This document shows positions 41,849 to 50,378 of a DNA stretch of 64,000 nt, piece after piece. The stretch comes from Lentzea albida (GTDB taxonomy: Bacteria > Actinomycetota > Actinomycetes > Mycobacteriales > Pseudonocardiaceae): assembly GCF_900111005.1 (NCBI RefSeq), contig NZ_FOFV01000021.1, positions 102,106-166,105 of the forward strand. The letters are read 5' to 3'. Positions within the stretch are counted from its first letter, which is position 1. Each line of letters starts with the position of its first letter. The position numbers and the translations under genes were made by a program. The notes beneath the pieces are model-generated. The model saw only the letters and a program-made list of their open reading frames with translations. It did not search any database and had not been told where the DNA came from.

Positions 41849-42369
41849 GGTTCCCCGCCTCATGCACCCCAGGGCGGCGCGTGCCCTGGGGTGTTTCCGC
41901 CCTGGTGCTGCTGACGGCGTGCGCCGCGCCCGCTCCCCCGCCGCCGCAGCAGGTCTCGCCCTTCAACGCCACGGACACGGCGTGGGTCCAGCTGATGATC
42001 CCGATGAACGAGCAGCTGCTGCCCGCGCTGGAGGTCGCCCCGCCCGCGCTGTCCGGGTTCGCCGCGGAACTGAGGGCCTCGCACGAGAACGAGCTGGTCC
42101 ACCTGCGACAGTTGCGGGACCGGGCGGGGCTGCCGAAAACCAACCTGCACGCGGGTCACCAGATGCCCGGCCTGGTCTCCGAGGCCGATCTGCTGGTCAT
42201 CCGCGCGGATCCGTCGGCCCTGGCCGGGAAGCTGCACGAGCACCTGGACCAGACGGCCAAGCTCGCCCGCAGCGAACTGGAGAACGGAACGGACGCCGCG
42301 ACCAAGGAGTTCGCGGCGTCCGTCGAGTCGTCCCGCAGGGAGCAGCTCGGCAGGCTGGGTCAGGGGTAG
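41845..42369 (+). CDS. DUF305-like lipoprotein without the HH motif
   Basis: A 174-residue predicted lipoprotein: lipobox LLTAC (Cys26), proline-rich linker, then a four-helix DUF305/ferritin-like segment (FNATDTAWVQLMIPMNEQLLPALEVA...ASHENELVHLRQLRDRAG). Typical DUF305 proteins read MI.HH.QA; here it is MIPMNEQ, so the metal-ligand pair is lost. A GHQMPG block is retained. GTG start overlapping the DUF1996 stop, so the two are made together and probably work together outside the membrane. Confidence 0.7.
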   Translation: MRFPASCTPGRRVPWGVSALVLLTACAAPAPPPPQQVSPFNATDTAWVQLMIPMNEQLLPALEVAPPALSGFAAELRASHENELVHLRQLRDRAGLPKTNLHAGHQMPGLVSEADLLVIRADPSALAGKLHEHLDQTAKLARSELENGTDAATKEFAASVESSRREQLGRLGQG

Positions 42370-42377
42370 TCCACGGC

Positions 42378-42407
42378 GTGGCGGACCTGGTTCGCCAGGT
42401 CCGCCAC
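42378..42407. terminator. Bidirectional terminator
   Basis: Perfect 13-bp stem (GTGGCGGACCTGG / CCAGGTCCGCCAC) around a TTCG loop, between the converging DUF305 and LacI genes. No T-tract, as is common in actinobacteria. Confidence 0.75.
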
Positions 42408-42445
42408 ACCTGCCCGTGCCGTTGACGACGGTGGCGGCAGGTCGA

Positions 42446-43459
42446 TCAGGCGGAGGCCCGGACGACGAGTTCCGGTTCGAAGATGACCGATCTCGGCCGC
42501 TGCCCCGGCTTCTCCAGGTCGGAGAGCAGCAGGTCGGCCATCTGCGCGGCCATCTTCTCGACGGGCTGCCGGATCGTGGTGAGCTGCGGGCGGCAGGCCA
42601 GGGCGGGTGCGCTGTCGTCGAACCCGACCACGGCCACGGCGTCGGGGACGCGCAGTCCGTGTTCCAGCAACACGTCCACGGCCGCCTGCGCCATCAGGTC
42701 GTTGGCGGCGAACACGGCGTCGAGGTCGGGGCACTCGGTGAGCAGCCGGTGCATCGCGGCCGCGCCGCTCTCCGCGGTGAAGCCGCCCTCCGCGGTCGGC
42801 ACGTACGGGAAACCGTGGCGGGCCATGGCGTCGCGGAAACCGGCGTGCCTGTCCTGGCTCGCGAGGACGTCCATCGGGCCGGAGATCGTGGTGATGTTGT
42901 AGCGGCCCGAGGCCACGAGGTGGTCGGCCGCCATCCTGCCGCCCGCGCGGTGGTCCATGTCGACGTAGCTGATCGGCATCGGCCGGCCGGGCCGCGCGTA
43001 GAGGACAGAGGGGACGCCCGCGTCCACCAGCCTGGCGGGCAGCGGGTCGTCGGGGTGGGTGGAGACCAGCAGCGCGCCGTCGGCGCTGCCCTGTCTGAGG
43101 AAGTCGACGACCTCGGTCCGCGCCGGGTCGGAGTCGGCGAGCATGAGCACGGGGTGGACGCTGTGGCCGCGCAGGTGGTCGACCACGCCCGCCGTGACGC
43201 GCCCGAAGAACGGGTCGGTGAAGACGTCCGATCCCCCGCCGGCGCCCGAGATCACCAGGGCGACCGTGCCGGTGCGGCGGGTGACGAGAGACCGGGCCGC
43301 CCGGTTGGGCGAGTACCCGGTCTGCTCGATCGCGTTGCGCACCGTCTCCTGGATGTCGGGATCGACGTTCCGCGTGCCGTTCACGACACGGGAGACCGTC
43401 GCGCGAGACACTCCCGCGACTCGCGCGACGTCCTCCAGCGTGGGCGCAACCTTGCTCAT
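42446..43459 (-). CDS. LacI family regulator
   Basis: A 337-residue repressor: HTH and hinge (TLEDVARVAGVSRATVSRVVNGTRNVDPDIQETVRNAIEQTGYSPNRAARSLVTRRTG) and a periplasmic-binding-like sugar domain (NDLMAQAAVDVLLEHGLRVPDAVAVVGFDDS). An operator with one mismatch lies upstream (43479-43492), and identical palindromes control the DUF1996/DUF305 pair across the terminator. Autoregulation plus control of that operon is inferred. The neighbouring GH2 gene has a different operator. Confidence 0.9.
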   Translation of the reverse strand: MSKVAPTLEDVARVAGVSRATVSRVVNGTRNVDPDIQETVRNAIEQTGYSPNRAARSLVTRRTGTVALVISGAGGGSDVFTDPFFGRVTAGVVDHLRGHSVHPVLMLADSDPARTEVVDFLRQGSADGALLVSTHPDDPLPARLVDAGVPSVLYARPGRPMPISYVDMDHRAGGRMAADHLVASGRYNITTISGPMDVLASQDRHAGFRDAMARHGFPYVPTAEGGFTAESGAAAMHRLLTECPDLDAVFAANDLMAQAAVDVLLEHGLRVPDAVAVVGFDDSAPALACRPQLTTIRQPVEKMAAQMADLLLSDLEKPGQRPRSVIFEPELVVRASA

Positions 43460-43478
43460 GCCACGGTTGTACCACGCC

Positions 43479-43492
43479 GGAGAGCGTTCTCC
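43479..43492. promoter_or_regulatory. LacI-type operator upstream of its own gene
   Basis: GGAGAGCGTTCTCC, a 14-bp palindrome with one mismatch, matches the operator at 40893-40906 in 13 of 14 positions and sits 20 bases before the LacI start codon. Confidence 0.7.
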
Positions 43493-43497
43493 CGTGA

Positions 43498-46400
43498 TCA
43501 GGAGGTGACGCGCACGTCCTTCACGGCACCCCGCCAGAAGTCGACGTTCTGGCCGTTGTACTTGGCACGTCCGACCGCGAGAGCACCGGTGCTCTCGATG
43601 GCCGGTCCGGCCGCCGCCGTGGCGACCAGCGCCCCGTCGACGTAAAGGCGGATCTCGCCGCCCTTGCGCTCACCCTTGATCTCGTACCAGCGGCCGATCT
43701 CCGGGGTGATCTCGAACCGGGCGCGGTTGCCGCCCGGCGTGCTGAACGCGAACGCGCCCTGGCCGTACTGCAGGTAGAACGGGTTCTCCGCCTGGCGGCC
43801 GTCCTGGCTCACCGCCGTGGCGTAGTTGCCGGGCAGTTCGTCCAGGCGCACCTTCGCGGACACGGAGTAGTCCTTGGTCGTGTCGACGACCGGACCGTAG
43901 GTCTCCGCCGAGCCGTTGCGGAACTCGAGCGCCCCGTCCTTCCAGGTGGCCCCGGTCGGGCTGAGCGTCAGCGGGTTCTTGCCCGTCGAGTCCTTCGCCG
44001 TGGCGCCCTTGGTCTCGTCGAGCTTCCACTCGCCGCTGCCCGCGTACGGGTACGGCTTGCCCGCGTTCGCCCCGGCCTCGATCACGCGCCGGTTGATCTC
44101 GCGGACGGGACCCGGATCGACCTTGATGCGCTTGCGGTCGTAGGTCCAGAGCCCGTTCAGCTCGCCTTCCAGGTCGGTGACCTGCGTGTAGACCGACGCG
44201 GACATCTCCGCGCGGGCCTGGCCGAGGTAGAACGTGCGGGTGTTGTCGACGTACTTCGCCGTCAGCGCCGCCTTGTCCGCCACACCGCTGTAGATCGCGA
44301 TCGGCGCACCCGGCCACTGGTGGCCCGGCGTGCGCAGCGTGAAGCCGCCGTGCTCGCCGTCCATCACGACGCGCTTGCCGTCCGGACGGGCCGGGTCGGT
44401 GTTGTTGTAGTCGTGGTGGTCGATGACGTCGCCCTTGCCGCTGTCACCCTTGGAGGCGCAGCAGTTCACACCGCTGTGCGCGCTGACGACCCGCGTCGGG
44501 TCGAGCGCCTTGACCTCGTCGGTGATCTGACCGGTCACGGTGCGGTCCCACTCGCCCCAGCCCTCGTTGAACACGATCCAGGCGTAGATGGACGGGTAGT
44601 TCTGGAGCTGGTGCATCAGCTCCTTGCCCTCCTTGACGAACCGCTCCTGCGAGAGCGGGTTGTTGCCGTCTTCGAGGGCCACGAAGTCCTGCCACACCAG
44701 CAGTCCGAGCCGGTCCGCGTGGTAGTACCAGCGGGCGGGTTCGGCCTTGATGTGCTTGCGGACCGCGTTGAAGCCGAGGTCCTTCTGCGCCTGCAGGTCG
44801 AACACCAGCGCCTCGTCGCTCGGCGCCGTGTTCAGGCCGTCGGGGTAGAAGCCCTGGTCGAGCTGCATCAGGTTGAAGATCGGCTGGCCGTTGAGCGTGA
44901 GCTTGGGCGTGCCGCCGACGTTCGCGATGCCGGTGGAGCGCATGCCGAAGTAGCTCTTGACCTTGTCCTTGCCGAGCGTGATGTCGAGCTTGTAGAGGTA
45001 CGGGTCGTCCGGCGTCCACAGGTGCGCGTTCGGCACCGGCAGCTTGAGGTTCGAGTTCGCCGGTCCGGTGACCGTGCCGACCTGCTTGCCCTTGGCGTCG
45101 CGGGCGACCGCGGTGACGTTCGCGGTCCCGGCGGACTTGACGTTGACCGTGAGCGAGCTGGAAGCGAGGTCCGGGGTCGTCTTGATCTCGTCGATGCCCT
45201 TGTCCGCCACCGGCTCCAGCCACACCGTCTGCCAGATGCCCGACGACGGCGTGTAGAAGATGCCGCTGGGGTTGGGCGACTGCTTGCCCTTGGGCTGGTT
45301 CGGGCCGGTGGTGTCGGTGACGCCGACGACGATCTCCTGCTCACCGCGCTTGAGCACGTCGGTGATGTCCGCGCTGAACGCCGTGTAGCCGCCGGTGTGC
45401 TCGGCCACGAGCTTGCCGTTCACCCAGACCTTGGCCTCGTAGTCCACCGCGCCGAAGTTGAGCTTCAACCGCTGGCCGTTGCCGATCTTCCAGTCGTGCG
45501 GCACCGACACGGTCCTGCGGTAGAACATGTGGTCCTCGTGCCGTTCGAGACCGGAGAGCTGCGACTCGATCGGGTACGGGACGATGACCTTCTCGCGCAG
45601 CTTCTTGCCGAACGCGGGCTGCTCGCCGGCCTTCGCGGCCGCGAACTCCCACGGGCCGTTCAGGTTGAGCCACTTGTCGCGTTCCAGCTGCGGCCTCGGG
45701 TACTCCGGCAGCGGGTTGCGCGTGTCGACCTTCTCGCCCCACGGCGTGCGGAGCCGTTCGGTCGAGACGTTGCCGGTCGTGCGGGCGGTCTTCCCGATCT
45801 TCTGGCCGTCGACCGCGAGCGCGCCCGCGCCGTCGTAGTAGATCCGGACCCGCTGGCCCTTCAGGACCCGCTCGCCCAGCCCGATCGTGGCGCGGTTGCG
45901 GCTGGTGGTGATGAACGAGATCGGGAACGGGGTGGCGTCGACCTCGACGCGCAGGTGGTCCTTCAGGTCGTTCGCACCGGTGATGCGACCGCCGAAGTCC
46001 GCGGTGAGGGTGCGACCGTCCTTGGAGACCTCCGCCGCGCGCGGCACGGCCTTGAAGTCCGCCGGCGGCGTGAACGCCGAGCTCGGGACGAGCTGCTTGG
46101 GCGTGTTCGCGCTGGACCAGCGCAGGAACATGTTGGCGCCGCCGACGTCCTGGAACATCTCCAGCTTGAAGGCGTACTGCTTGCCGGCGGTGAGCGTGAC
46201 GGGCGCGCTGGTCTGCTCGCGGTCCCAGTCGGGCACCCAGTGGTCGATCACGGACTTGTCGTCGATCAGCAGGCGGAACCCGTTGTCGCCGATGGCGTGG
46301 AACGTGTAGTCGCCGGTCTGCGGAACCGCGATCTGGCCGGTCCACCGCGCGGTCGTGTGTTCGGTGCGACCGTTCAGGAAGCCGAAGACACCGGTCAGGT

Positions 46401-46590
46401 CACCCTGGTTGATGTCGGCGTCGAGCACGGTGCCGCCCAGGTTCGCGAAGTCCCGCGCGCCCGGTGCCGACATGCTGAAGTACTCGCCCTTCAGGCCGTG
46501 CACGGGCTCGGCGGCGACTGCCGACGGCGCGCTGGGCGCTATGCCCAACGCCATCAGCAGCGCGACGAGTACGGGGGCGGTTTTCTTCAT
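43498..46590 (-). CDS. Secreted GH2 glycoside hydrolase with PA14 and LamG modules
   Basis: A 1030-residue exported enzyme: signal peptide (res 1-27), PA14 domain (about 30-175: GLKGEYFS...GDYTFHAIGDNGFRLLIDD), a linker domain, GH2 sugar-binding jelly roll (about 300-465: WLNLNGPWEFA...DYEAKVWVNGKLVAEHTGGYTAF), Ig domain, and GH2 barrel (about 560-850). The candidate acid/base is Glu676 in IVFNEGWGEWD and the nucleophile Glu746 in DGEHGG. The C-terminal 150 residues are a concanavalin-like LamG domain. Likely beta-galactosidase/beta-glucuronidase/mannosidase on a plant or microbial polysaccharide. ATG at 46590 with AAGGGGAT. A LacI-type operator lies just upstream. Confidence 0.9.
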   Translation of the reverse strand: MKKTAPVLVALLMALGIAPSAPSAVAAEPVHGLKGEYFSMSAPGARDFANLGGTVLDADINQGDLTGVFGFLNGRTEHTTARWTGQIAVPQTGDYTFHAIGDNGFRLLIDDKSVIDHWVPDWDREQTSAPVTLTAGKQYAFKLEMFQDVGGANMFLRWSSANTPKQLVPSSAFTPPADFKAVPRAAEVSKDGRTLTADFGGRITGANDLKDHLRVEVDATPFPISFITTSRNRATIGLGERVLKGQRVRIYYDGAGALAVDGQKIGKTARTTGNVSTERLRTPWGEKVDTRNPLPEYPRPQLERDKWLNLNGPWEFAAAKAGEQPAFGKKLREKVIVPYPIESQLSGLERHEDHMFYRRTVSVPHDWKIGNGQRLKLNFGAVDYEAKVWVNGKLVAEHTGGYTAFSADITDVLKRGEQEIVVGVTDTTGPNQPKGKQSPNPSGIFYTPSSGIWQTVWLEPVADKGIDEIKTTPDLASSSLTVNVKSAGTANVTAVARDAKGKQVGTVTGPANSNLKLPVPNAHLWTPDDPYLYKLDITLGKDKVKSYFGMRSTGIANVGGTPKLTLNGQPIFNLMQLDQGFYPDGLNTAPSDEALVFDLQAQKDLGFNAVRKHIKAEPARWYYHADRLGLLVWQDFVALEDGNNPLSQERFVKEGKELMHQLQNYPSIYAWIVFNEGWGEWDRTVTGQITDEVKALDPTRVVSAHSGVNCCASKGDSGKGDVIDHHDYNNTDPARPDGKRVVMDGEHGGFTLRTPGHQWPGAPIAIYSGVADKAALTAKYVDNTRTFYLGQARAEMSASVYTQVTDLEGELNGLWTYDRKRIKVDPGPVREINRRVIEAGANAGKPYPYAGSGEWKLDETKGATAKDSTGKNPLTLSPTGATWKDGALEFRNGSAETYGPVVDTTKDYSVSAKVRLDELPGNYATAVSQDGRQAENPFYLQYGQGAFAFSTPGGNRARFEITPEIGRWYEIKGERKGGEIRLYVDGALVATAAAGPAIESTGALAVGRAKYNGQNVDFWRGAVKDVRVTS

Positions 46591-46909
46591 CGGCGAAGAT
46601 CCCCTTCGTTTTACAACGTTGTAAGTGCGCTCCCCCACATCAACGCACACGAATCAACAACGGGGCTACGGCCGTTCGGAGGTATCCGGCATGTCAAACC
46701 GGACAAGTTTCCGGGAAATGACGTTCTCGGGTCGGGAGAAGTGGAGGTGGTCCAGAAGCGGTGGGATCAAACGGGTCTGGGGAGGAGCGGGCGTTCGGGG
46801 TCAACCGAGGACGAGGCCCGCCAGTTCTCGTCCTCGACACGACCGTCCACAGTGCGGCAAGTGCGCCCCTCCGCAACGCCGCCCAGGATCCGCTCGAGGA
46901 CGCCCCGGT
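46591..46909. other. Intergenic region upstream of the GH2 gene
   Basis: A 319-base region with no supported gene. Its first 40 bases carry the GH2 leader and the TTACAACGTTGTAA operator; the rest is of mixed composition with short antisense ORFs lacking recognisable domains. It also spans the space downstream of the HAD gene. Confidence 0.4.
46611..46624. promoter_or_regulatory. LacI-type operator of the GH2 gene (second specificity)
   Basis: TTACAACGTTGTAA, a perfect AT-rich 14-bp palindrome with central CG, 20 bases upstream of the GH2 start. It differs from the GAGAGCGCTCTC class used next door, so a regulator encoded elsewhere is expected. Confidence 0.75.
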
Positions 46910-47554
46910 TCAGGAAGGCCGGCGGAGCTCCCCGGACACCTCGATGCCACCACCGGTCCACCGGGCCGACCGCAGATCCCGCACGACAACCGGCGCAGGC
47001 GTCTCCAGCGCACCCTCGCCGACCCCCACCACGGTGCCGGCCTCGGCGGCAAGACCCGCCGCCACCCCGTTGCCGCTGTCCTCGAACACCACGCACTCCC
47101 CGATCGGCACGCCGAGCTTCTCCGCCGCCCGGAGGTAGCCCTCGGGGTCGGGCTTGCCGCGCGTCACCTCGTCGCCGTTGATGACCACCGCCGGCAACGG
47201 GATCCCCACCGCGGCCAGTCGCACGGTGAGCAGCTCGGGCGGGGCGGACGTGACCAGGGCCCAGTTGCCCGGCAGGGAGTCGACCAGCTCGCGGGCTCCG
47301 GGGATCGCGGTGGTGGAGCCGGCGTCGGCGACCTCGATGGCGTTGATCCGGCGCAGCGCCTCGGCGTGCACCGAATCGGGCACGTACATGCGGACCGTGT
47401 CCGTGGCGCGGCGGCCGTGCAGGCCCCGCAGGACCTGCTCCGGGTCGACGTCGTACTCGTGCGCCCACTGCGTCCACGCGTGTTCGGCGGCGACGGTCGA
47501 GTCGGTCAGCACGCCGTCCATGTCGAACAGCACCGCCTGGCAGGCCAGGTTCAT
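46910..47554 (-). CDS. HAD hydrolase, beta-phosphoglucomutase/sugar phosphatase-like
   Basis: A 214-residue HAD subfamily IA enzyme: motif I FDMDGVLTDS (residues 10-19), motif II Ser in LVTSAPPEL, motif III Lys in TRGKPDPEGYLRAA and motif IV VFEDSGNGVAAG. The cap domain is helical. Expected to be a phosphatase or phosphoglucomutase for small sugar phosphates. Last gene of the redox operon; it follows the DUF6510 gene by 8 bases. An in-frame upstream extension exists but lacks the motif-I start. Confidence 0.85.
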   Translation of the reverse strand: MNLACQAVLFDMDGVLTDSTVAAEHAWTQWAHEYDVDPEQVLRGLHGRRATDTVRMYVPDSVHAEALRRINAIEVADAGSTTAIPGARELVDSLPGNWALVTSAPPELLTVRLAAVGIPLPAVVINGDEVTRGKPDPEGYLRAAEKLGVPIGECVVFEDSGNGVAAGLAAEAGTVVGVGEGALETPAPVVVRDLRSARWTGGGIEVSGELRRPS

Positions 47555-47562
47555 CGTTCTCC

Positions 47563-47820
47563 TCAAGGCAGCGGGATCTCCAGGCTCACCGTGCCGCGCA
47601 GGTCCAGCCACGCCCGGTCGCGACCGCGCACCAGCCGCAGCACGACCTCCTCGCAGTGCGGGCAGCGCGCGACGACCCCCGGGGCGTTCTGGTAGACGCG
47701 CAGGCTCGCCACCGACCCTTTGTACCCGCAGCCCGAGCACTGCCCGGTCGCGGCGGTCAGGTCGACCGCGAAGATCTCGCGCAGGTCGCCCGCCAGCGCG
47801 TTGCCGTCCACGTGGCTCAT
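47563..47820 (-). CDS. DUF6510-type zinc-ribbon protein
   Basis: An 85-residue protein with four Cys (C28, C31 in CSGC; C53, C56 in CPHC) forming a probable zinc ribbon, starting MSHVDGNALAGDLREIFAVDLTAATGQC. This matches the small DUF6510 family regularly found beside the sulfite-oxidase-like and flavin reductase genes seen here. It lies 13 bases after the reductase. Function unknown; possibly a metal or redox accessory factor. Confidence 0.75.
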   Translation of the reverse strand: MSHVDGNALAGDLREIFAVDLTAATGQCSGCGYKGSVASLRVYQNAPGVVARCPHCEEVVLRLVRGRDRAWLDLRGTVSLEIPLP

Positions 47821-47833
47821 CGGTGCTCTCCTG

Positions 47834-48571
47834 TCAGCCGAAGCGTTCCGTGCGGACGCGGCGGGGGTCGTGGCCCAGCGCCACGAGGATGTCGGACACC
47901 GTCTCGACGAAGCCGGTCGGTCCGCACACGAACACGTTCGGCGCGAAGTCGGCTGGCCACGCGTGGGTGTTGAGGGTGGCGAGGCCCAGTCGTCCCGGTG
48001 GAGGTGCGCCCTCCGGGGCCTCACGGGTGTGCACGAGATGCACGTCGAGCCCGTTGTCCTCGCGGGCGCGGCGGCGCAGCTCGTCGGCGTAGTAGACGTC
48101 CTCGGGCGTGCGCACCGAGTAGATCAGCCGGAACGGCACGCGGCTGCCCTCGGCGGCGCGCGTGCGGATCATCGCCATCAGCGGCGCGATGCCCGAGCCG
48201 CCCGCGACTAGCGTCACCGGCGCCTGATCGGCCGCGCGCCAGACGAACCAGCCGCCGACGGGTCCGCGCAGCTCGACCTGCTGCCCTGGTTCGAGGACGT
48301 CGCACAGGTACGGCGACACCTCGCCGTCGGCGACCCGCTGCACGCTCAGCTCGAACCGCTCCCCGTCCGGTGCGGAGGAGATCGAGTAGCTGCGCTGCAC
48401 CGAGTAGCCGTCCTCGGCGGTGAGCCGCACGTCGACGTGCTGGCCGGGCAGGTGGCCCGGCCAGCCGGGCACGTCGAACACCAGGCTGCGCGCGCTCGAC
48501 GTGATGTCGGTGGCCTCGGCCAGTTCGGCCACCCGCCAGGTCAGTCGCCCTGATACCGCTGCTCGCGCCAT
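47834..48571 (-). CDS. Ferredoxin-NADP reductase-type flavoprotein
   Basis: A 245-residue FNR-like oxidoreductase without an iron-sulfur domain. FAD motif RSYSISS (60-66), GGWFVWR, NAD(P) ribose motif GGSGIAPLMAMIR (124-136) and terminal VFVCGPTGFVE. It overlaps the molybdenum-enzyme gene by 31 bases and probably feeds electrons to, or takes them from, that partner. Confidence 0.85.
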   Translation of the reverse strand: MARAAVSGRLTWRVAELAEATDITSSARSLVFDVPGWPGHLPGQHVDVRLTAEDGYSVQRSYSISSAPDGERFELSVQRVADGEVSPYLCDVLEPGQQVELRGPVGGWFVWRAADQAPVTLVAGGSGIAPLMAMIRTRAAEGSRVPFRLIYSVRTPEDVYYADELRRRAREDNGLDVHLVHTREAPEGAPPPGRLGLATLNTHAWPADFAPNVFVCGPTGFVETVSDILVALGHDPRRVRTERFG

Positions 48572-49140
48572 GGGTCTCCGTAGTCGTGGTAGCCCGCGCT
48601 CTCCCAGAAGCCGGGTTCGTCCTCCAGCAGCAACTGGATCCCGCGGACCCACTTCGCCGACTTCCAGAAGTACAGGTGCGGCACCAGCAACCGCGCCGGA
48701 CCGCCGTGCTCGGGGGTGAGCTCCTCGCCGTCGTAGCGGTACGCGATCCACGCCTGGCCGTCGACCAGGTCCTCGAGCGGCAGGTTCGTGGTGTAGCTGC
48801 CGTAGGACTGCACGAGCGCAAAGTCGGCCGCGGTCTCGACGTCCTCCAGCAGGACGTCCAGCGAGACGCCCTTCCAGCGCGTGCCGAGCTTCGACCACTT
48901 GGTGACGCAGTGGATGTCCGTCGTGATCTTCTCCGCGGGCAGCTCGATCAGCTGCTGCCACGACCAGTCGTAGCGCTGACCGGCCTCGGTGTTGATCGTG
49001 AACTGCCACCGGTCGGTCGTCACGCGCGGCGTCGGGCCCGCCGTGAGGACCGGGAAGTCCTCTGCCAGGTACTGACCGGGCGGCAGCTGCACGTCCGGTG
49101 ACTGGCGTCGCCCGGTGAAACCGGGAGAGACGATTGGCAT
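48541..49140 (-). CDS. Sulfite-oxidase-like (YedY/MsrP-type) molybdopterin oxidoreductase
   Basis: A 199-residue Mo-cofactor enzyme with only the oxidoreductase Mo-binding domain: molybdenum-ligand Cys78 in TTDIHCVTKWSKLGTRWKGV, followed by SYGSYTTNLPLEDL and HGGPARLLVPHLYFWKSAKWVRGI. No Tat signal is evident, so it is probably cytoplasmic. First gene of a four-gene operon with the flavin reductase, DUF6510 and HAD genes. ATG at 49140 (GGGAGAGACG upstream). The substrate is unknown; sulfite or a sulfoxide is plausible. Confidence 0.85.
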   Translation of the reverse strand: MPIVSPGFTGRRQSPDVQLPPGQYLAEDFPVLTAGPTPRVTTDRWQFTINTEAGQRYDWSWQQLIELPAEKITTDIHCVTKWSKLGTRWKGVSLDVLLEDVETAADFALVQSYGSYTTNLPLEDLVDGQAWIAYRYDGEELTPEHGGPARLLVPHLYFWKSAKWVRGIQLLLEDEPGFWESAGYHDYGDPWREQRYQGD

Positions 49141-49196
49141 CGTGTCAGTAGACGACAGTGGCGGCCCGAACGCCACTGGTGATCACGGAGGTCACA

Positions 49197-49976
49197 GTGG
49201 ACGTGCTTGTCGAGACCCTCGGCGTGGTGACGGTGATCCGGATGAACCGCCCGGACCGGCGCAACGCGGTCGACGGGCCGATGGCGGCTGAGCTGCTGGA
49301 AGCCTTCGTGGCGTTCGAGGAAGACCCTGCGCAACGGGTCGCGGTGCTCACGGGCGAGGGCGGGACGTTCTGCGCGGGCGCGGACCTGACCTCCGTCGGC
49401 GACCCGGCCCGGCGCAACGCGCTGGACCCCACCGGCGGGGGTGCCGGGCCGATGGGGCCGACCCGGCTGGCGCTGAGCAAGCCGTTGATCGCCGCCGTCA
49501 GCGGGTACGCGGTCGCCGGTGGGCTGGAGCTCGCGCTGCTGGCGGACCTGCGGGTGGTGGAGAGCGACGCGGTGTTCGGGGTGTTCTGCCGGCGGTGGGG
49601 CGTGCCGTTGATCGACGGTGGGACCGTGCGGCTGCCCCGGGTCGTGGGGCTCGGGCGGGCGCTCGACCTGATCCTCACCGGACGGCCCGTGGCGGCGGAC
49701 GAGGCGCTGGCGATCGGGCTGGCGAACCGGGTGGTGGAGCCGGGCCGGGCGCTGGCGGTGGCCGTGGAGCTGGCGGAGCAGATCGCCGGTTTCCCGTTCG
49801 AGTGCGTGCTGGCGGACCGGGCTTCGACGTACGCCGGGCTCGACCTGGGGGTGGCTGAGGCGTTGCGGGCCGAGGGGGCGGCGGGCGTCCCGATCGTGGC
49901 CCGCGAAGGGGTGGCGGGGGCGGCGCGGTTCGCGGGCGGGGCCGGTCGGCACGGCGAGTTCGGGGAGGACCGTTAG
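49197..49976 (+). CDS. Enoyl-CoA hydratase/isomerase family protein
   Basis: A 259-residue crotonase. Oxyanion-hole segments are GTFCAGADLTSV and KPLIAAVSGYAVAGGLELALLADLRV; the catalytic Glu position is in the LPRVVGLGRALDLILTG region. The C-terminus is Gly-rich and ends in an atypical EFGEDR. GTG start with ACGGAGG ribosome site. Divergent from the molybdenum-enzyme operon by 56 bases. The CoA substrate is unknown. Confidence 0.85.
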   Translation: MDVLVETLGVVTVIRMNRPDRRNAVDGPMAAELLEAFVAFEEDPAQRVAVLTGEGGTFCAGADLTSVGDPARRNALDPTGGGAGPMGPTRLALSKPLIAAVSGYAVAGGLELALLADLRVVESDAVFGVFCRRWGVPLIDGGTVRLPRVVGLGRALDLILTGRPVAADEALAIGLANRVVEPGRALAVAVELAEQIAGFPFECVLADRASTYAGLDLGVAEALRAEGAAGVPIVAREGVAGAARFAGGAGRHGEFGEDR

Positions 49977-49987
49977 GCTCAGCGACC

Positions 49988-50368
49988 GTGCCCACCGGTG
50001 GTAGCAAACAGGTTCGCGCCGCGCGCAAGCGCAAGAAGCGCATGGCCCGCGTCGTCAACGACCTGACCGACGCGCAGTGGGACGCGATCAAGCTCGCGTG
50101 GGGCGGTTGTGCCTACTGCGCAACGCCTTCCGGTTCGTTGCAGAAGGACTGCGTGCAGGCGATCTCGCGCGGCGGCCGGTACACGCTGGCCAACGTCGTG
50201 CCCGCGTGCGGTTCCTGCAACGCCAGCAAGTGCAACGCCGAGGTGACGGGCTGGCTGCGTCGCAAGAAGCTCGACGAACGCACGTTCCTCGTGCGCCTCT
50301 ACGAGATCTCCACCGAGCTGACCGCCCGCTTCACCCCACCGGCCGATGACGCCACTCCGGTGGCGTGA
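49988..50368 (+). CDS. HNH endonuclease family protein
   Basis: A 126-residue protein with a basic N-terminus (KQVRAARKRKKRMARVV) and an HNH-like core: CAYC at the start, DCVQAISRGGRYTLANVVPACGSCNASK at the centre. The zinc Cys pairs are CAYC and CGSC. The first catalytic His is replaced (DCVQAI instead of DHVxPL), so activity is uncertain. It lies 11 bases after the hydratase gene; GTG start. Could be a housekeeping or degenerate mobile nuclease. Confidence 0.75.
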   Translation: MPTGGSKQVRAARKRKKRMARVVNDLTDAQWDAIKLAWGGCAYCATPSGSLQKDCVQAISRGGRYTLANVVPACGSCNASKCNAEVTGWLRRKKLDERTFLVRLYEISTELTARFTPPADDATPVA

Positions 50369-50378
50369 CGGTGATCGC

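Noticed and set aside
46767..47477. Minus-strand open frame extending past the HAD gene
   Set aside because: Overlaps the HAD gene in another frame and its free part has no recognisable domain.
49988..50368. HNH gene as a homing endonuclease or restriction system
   Set aside because: No intron, intein, methyltransferase or repeat is seen, and the catalytic His is not intact.
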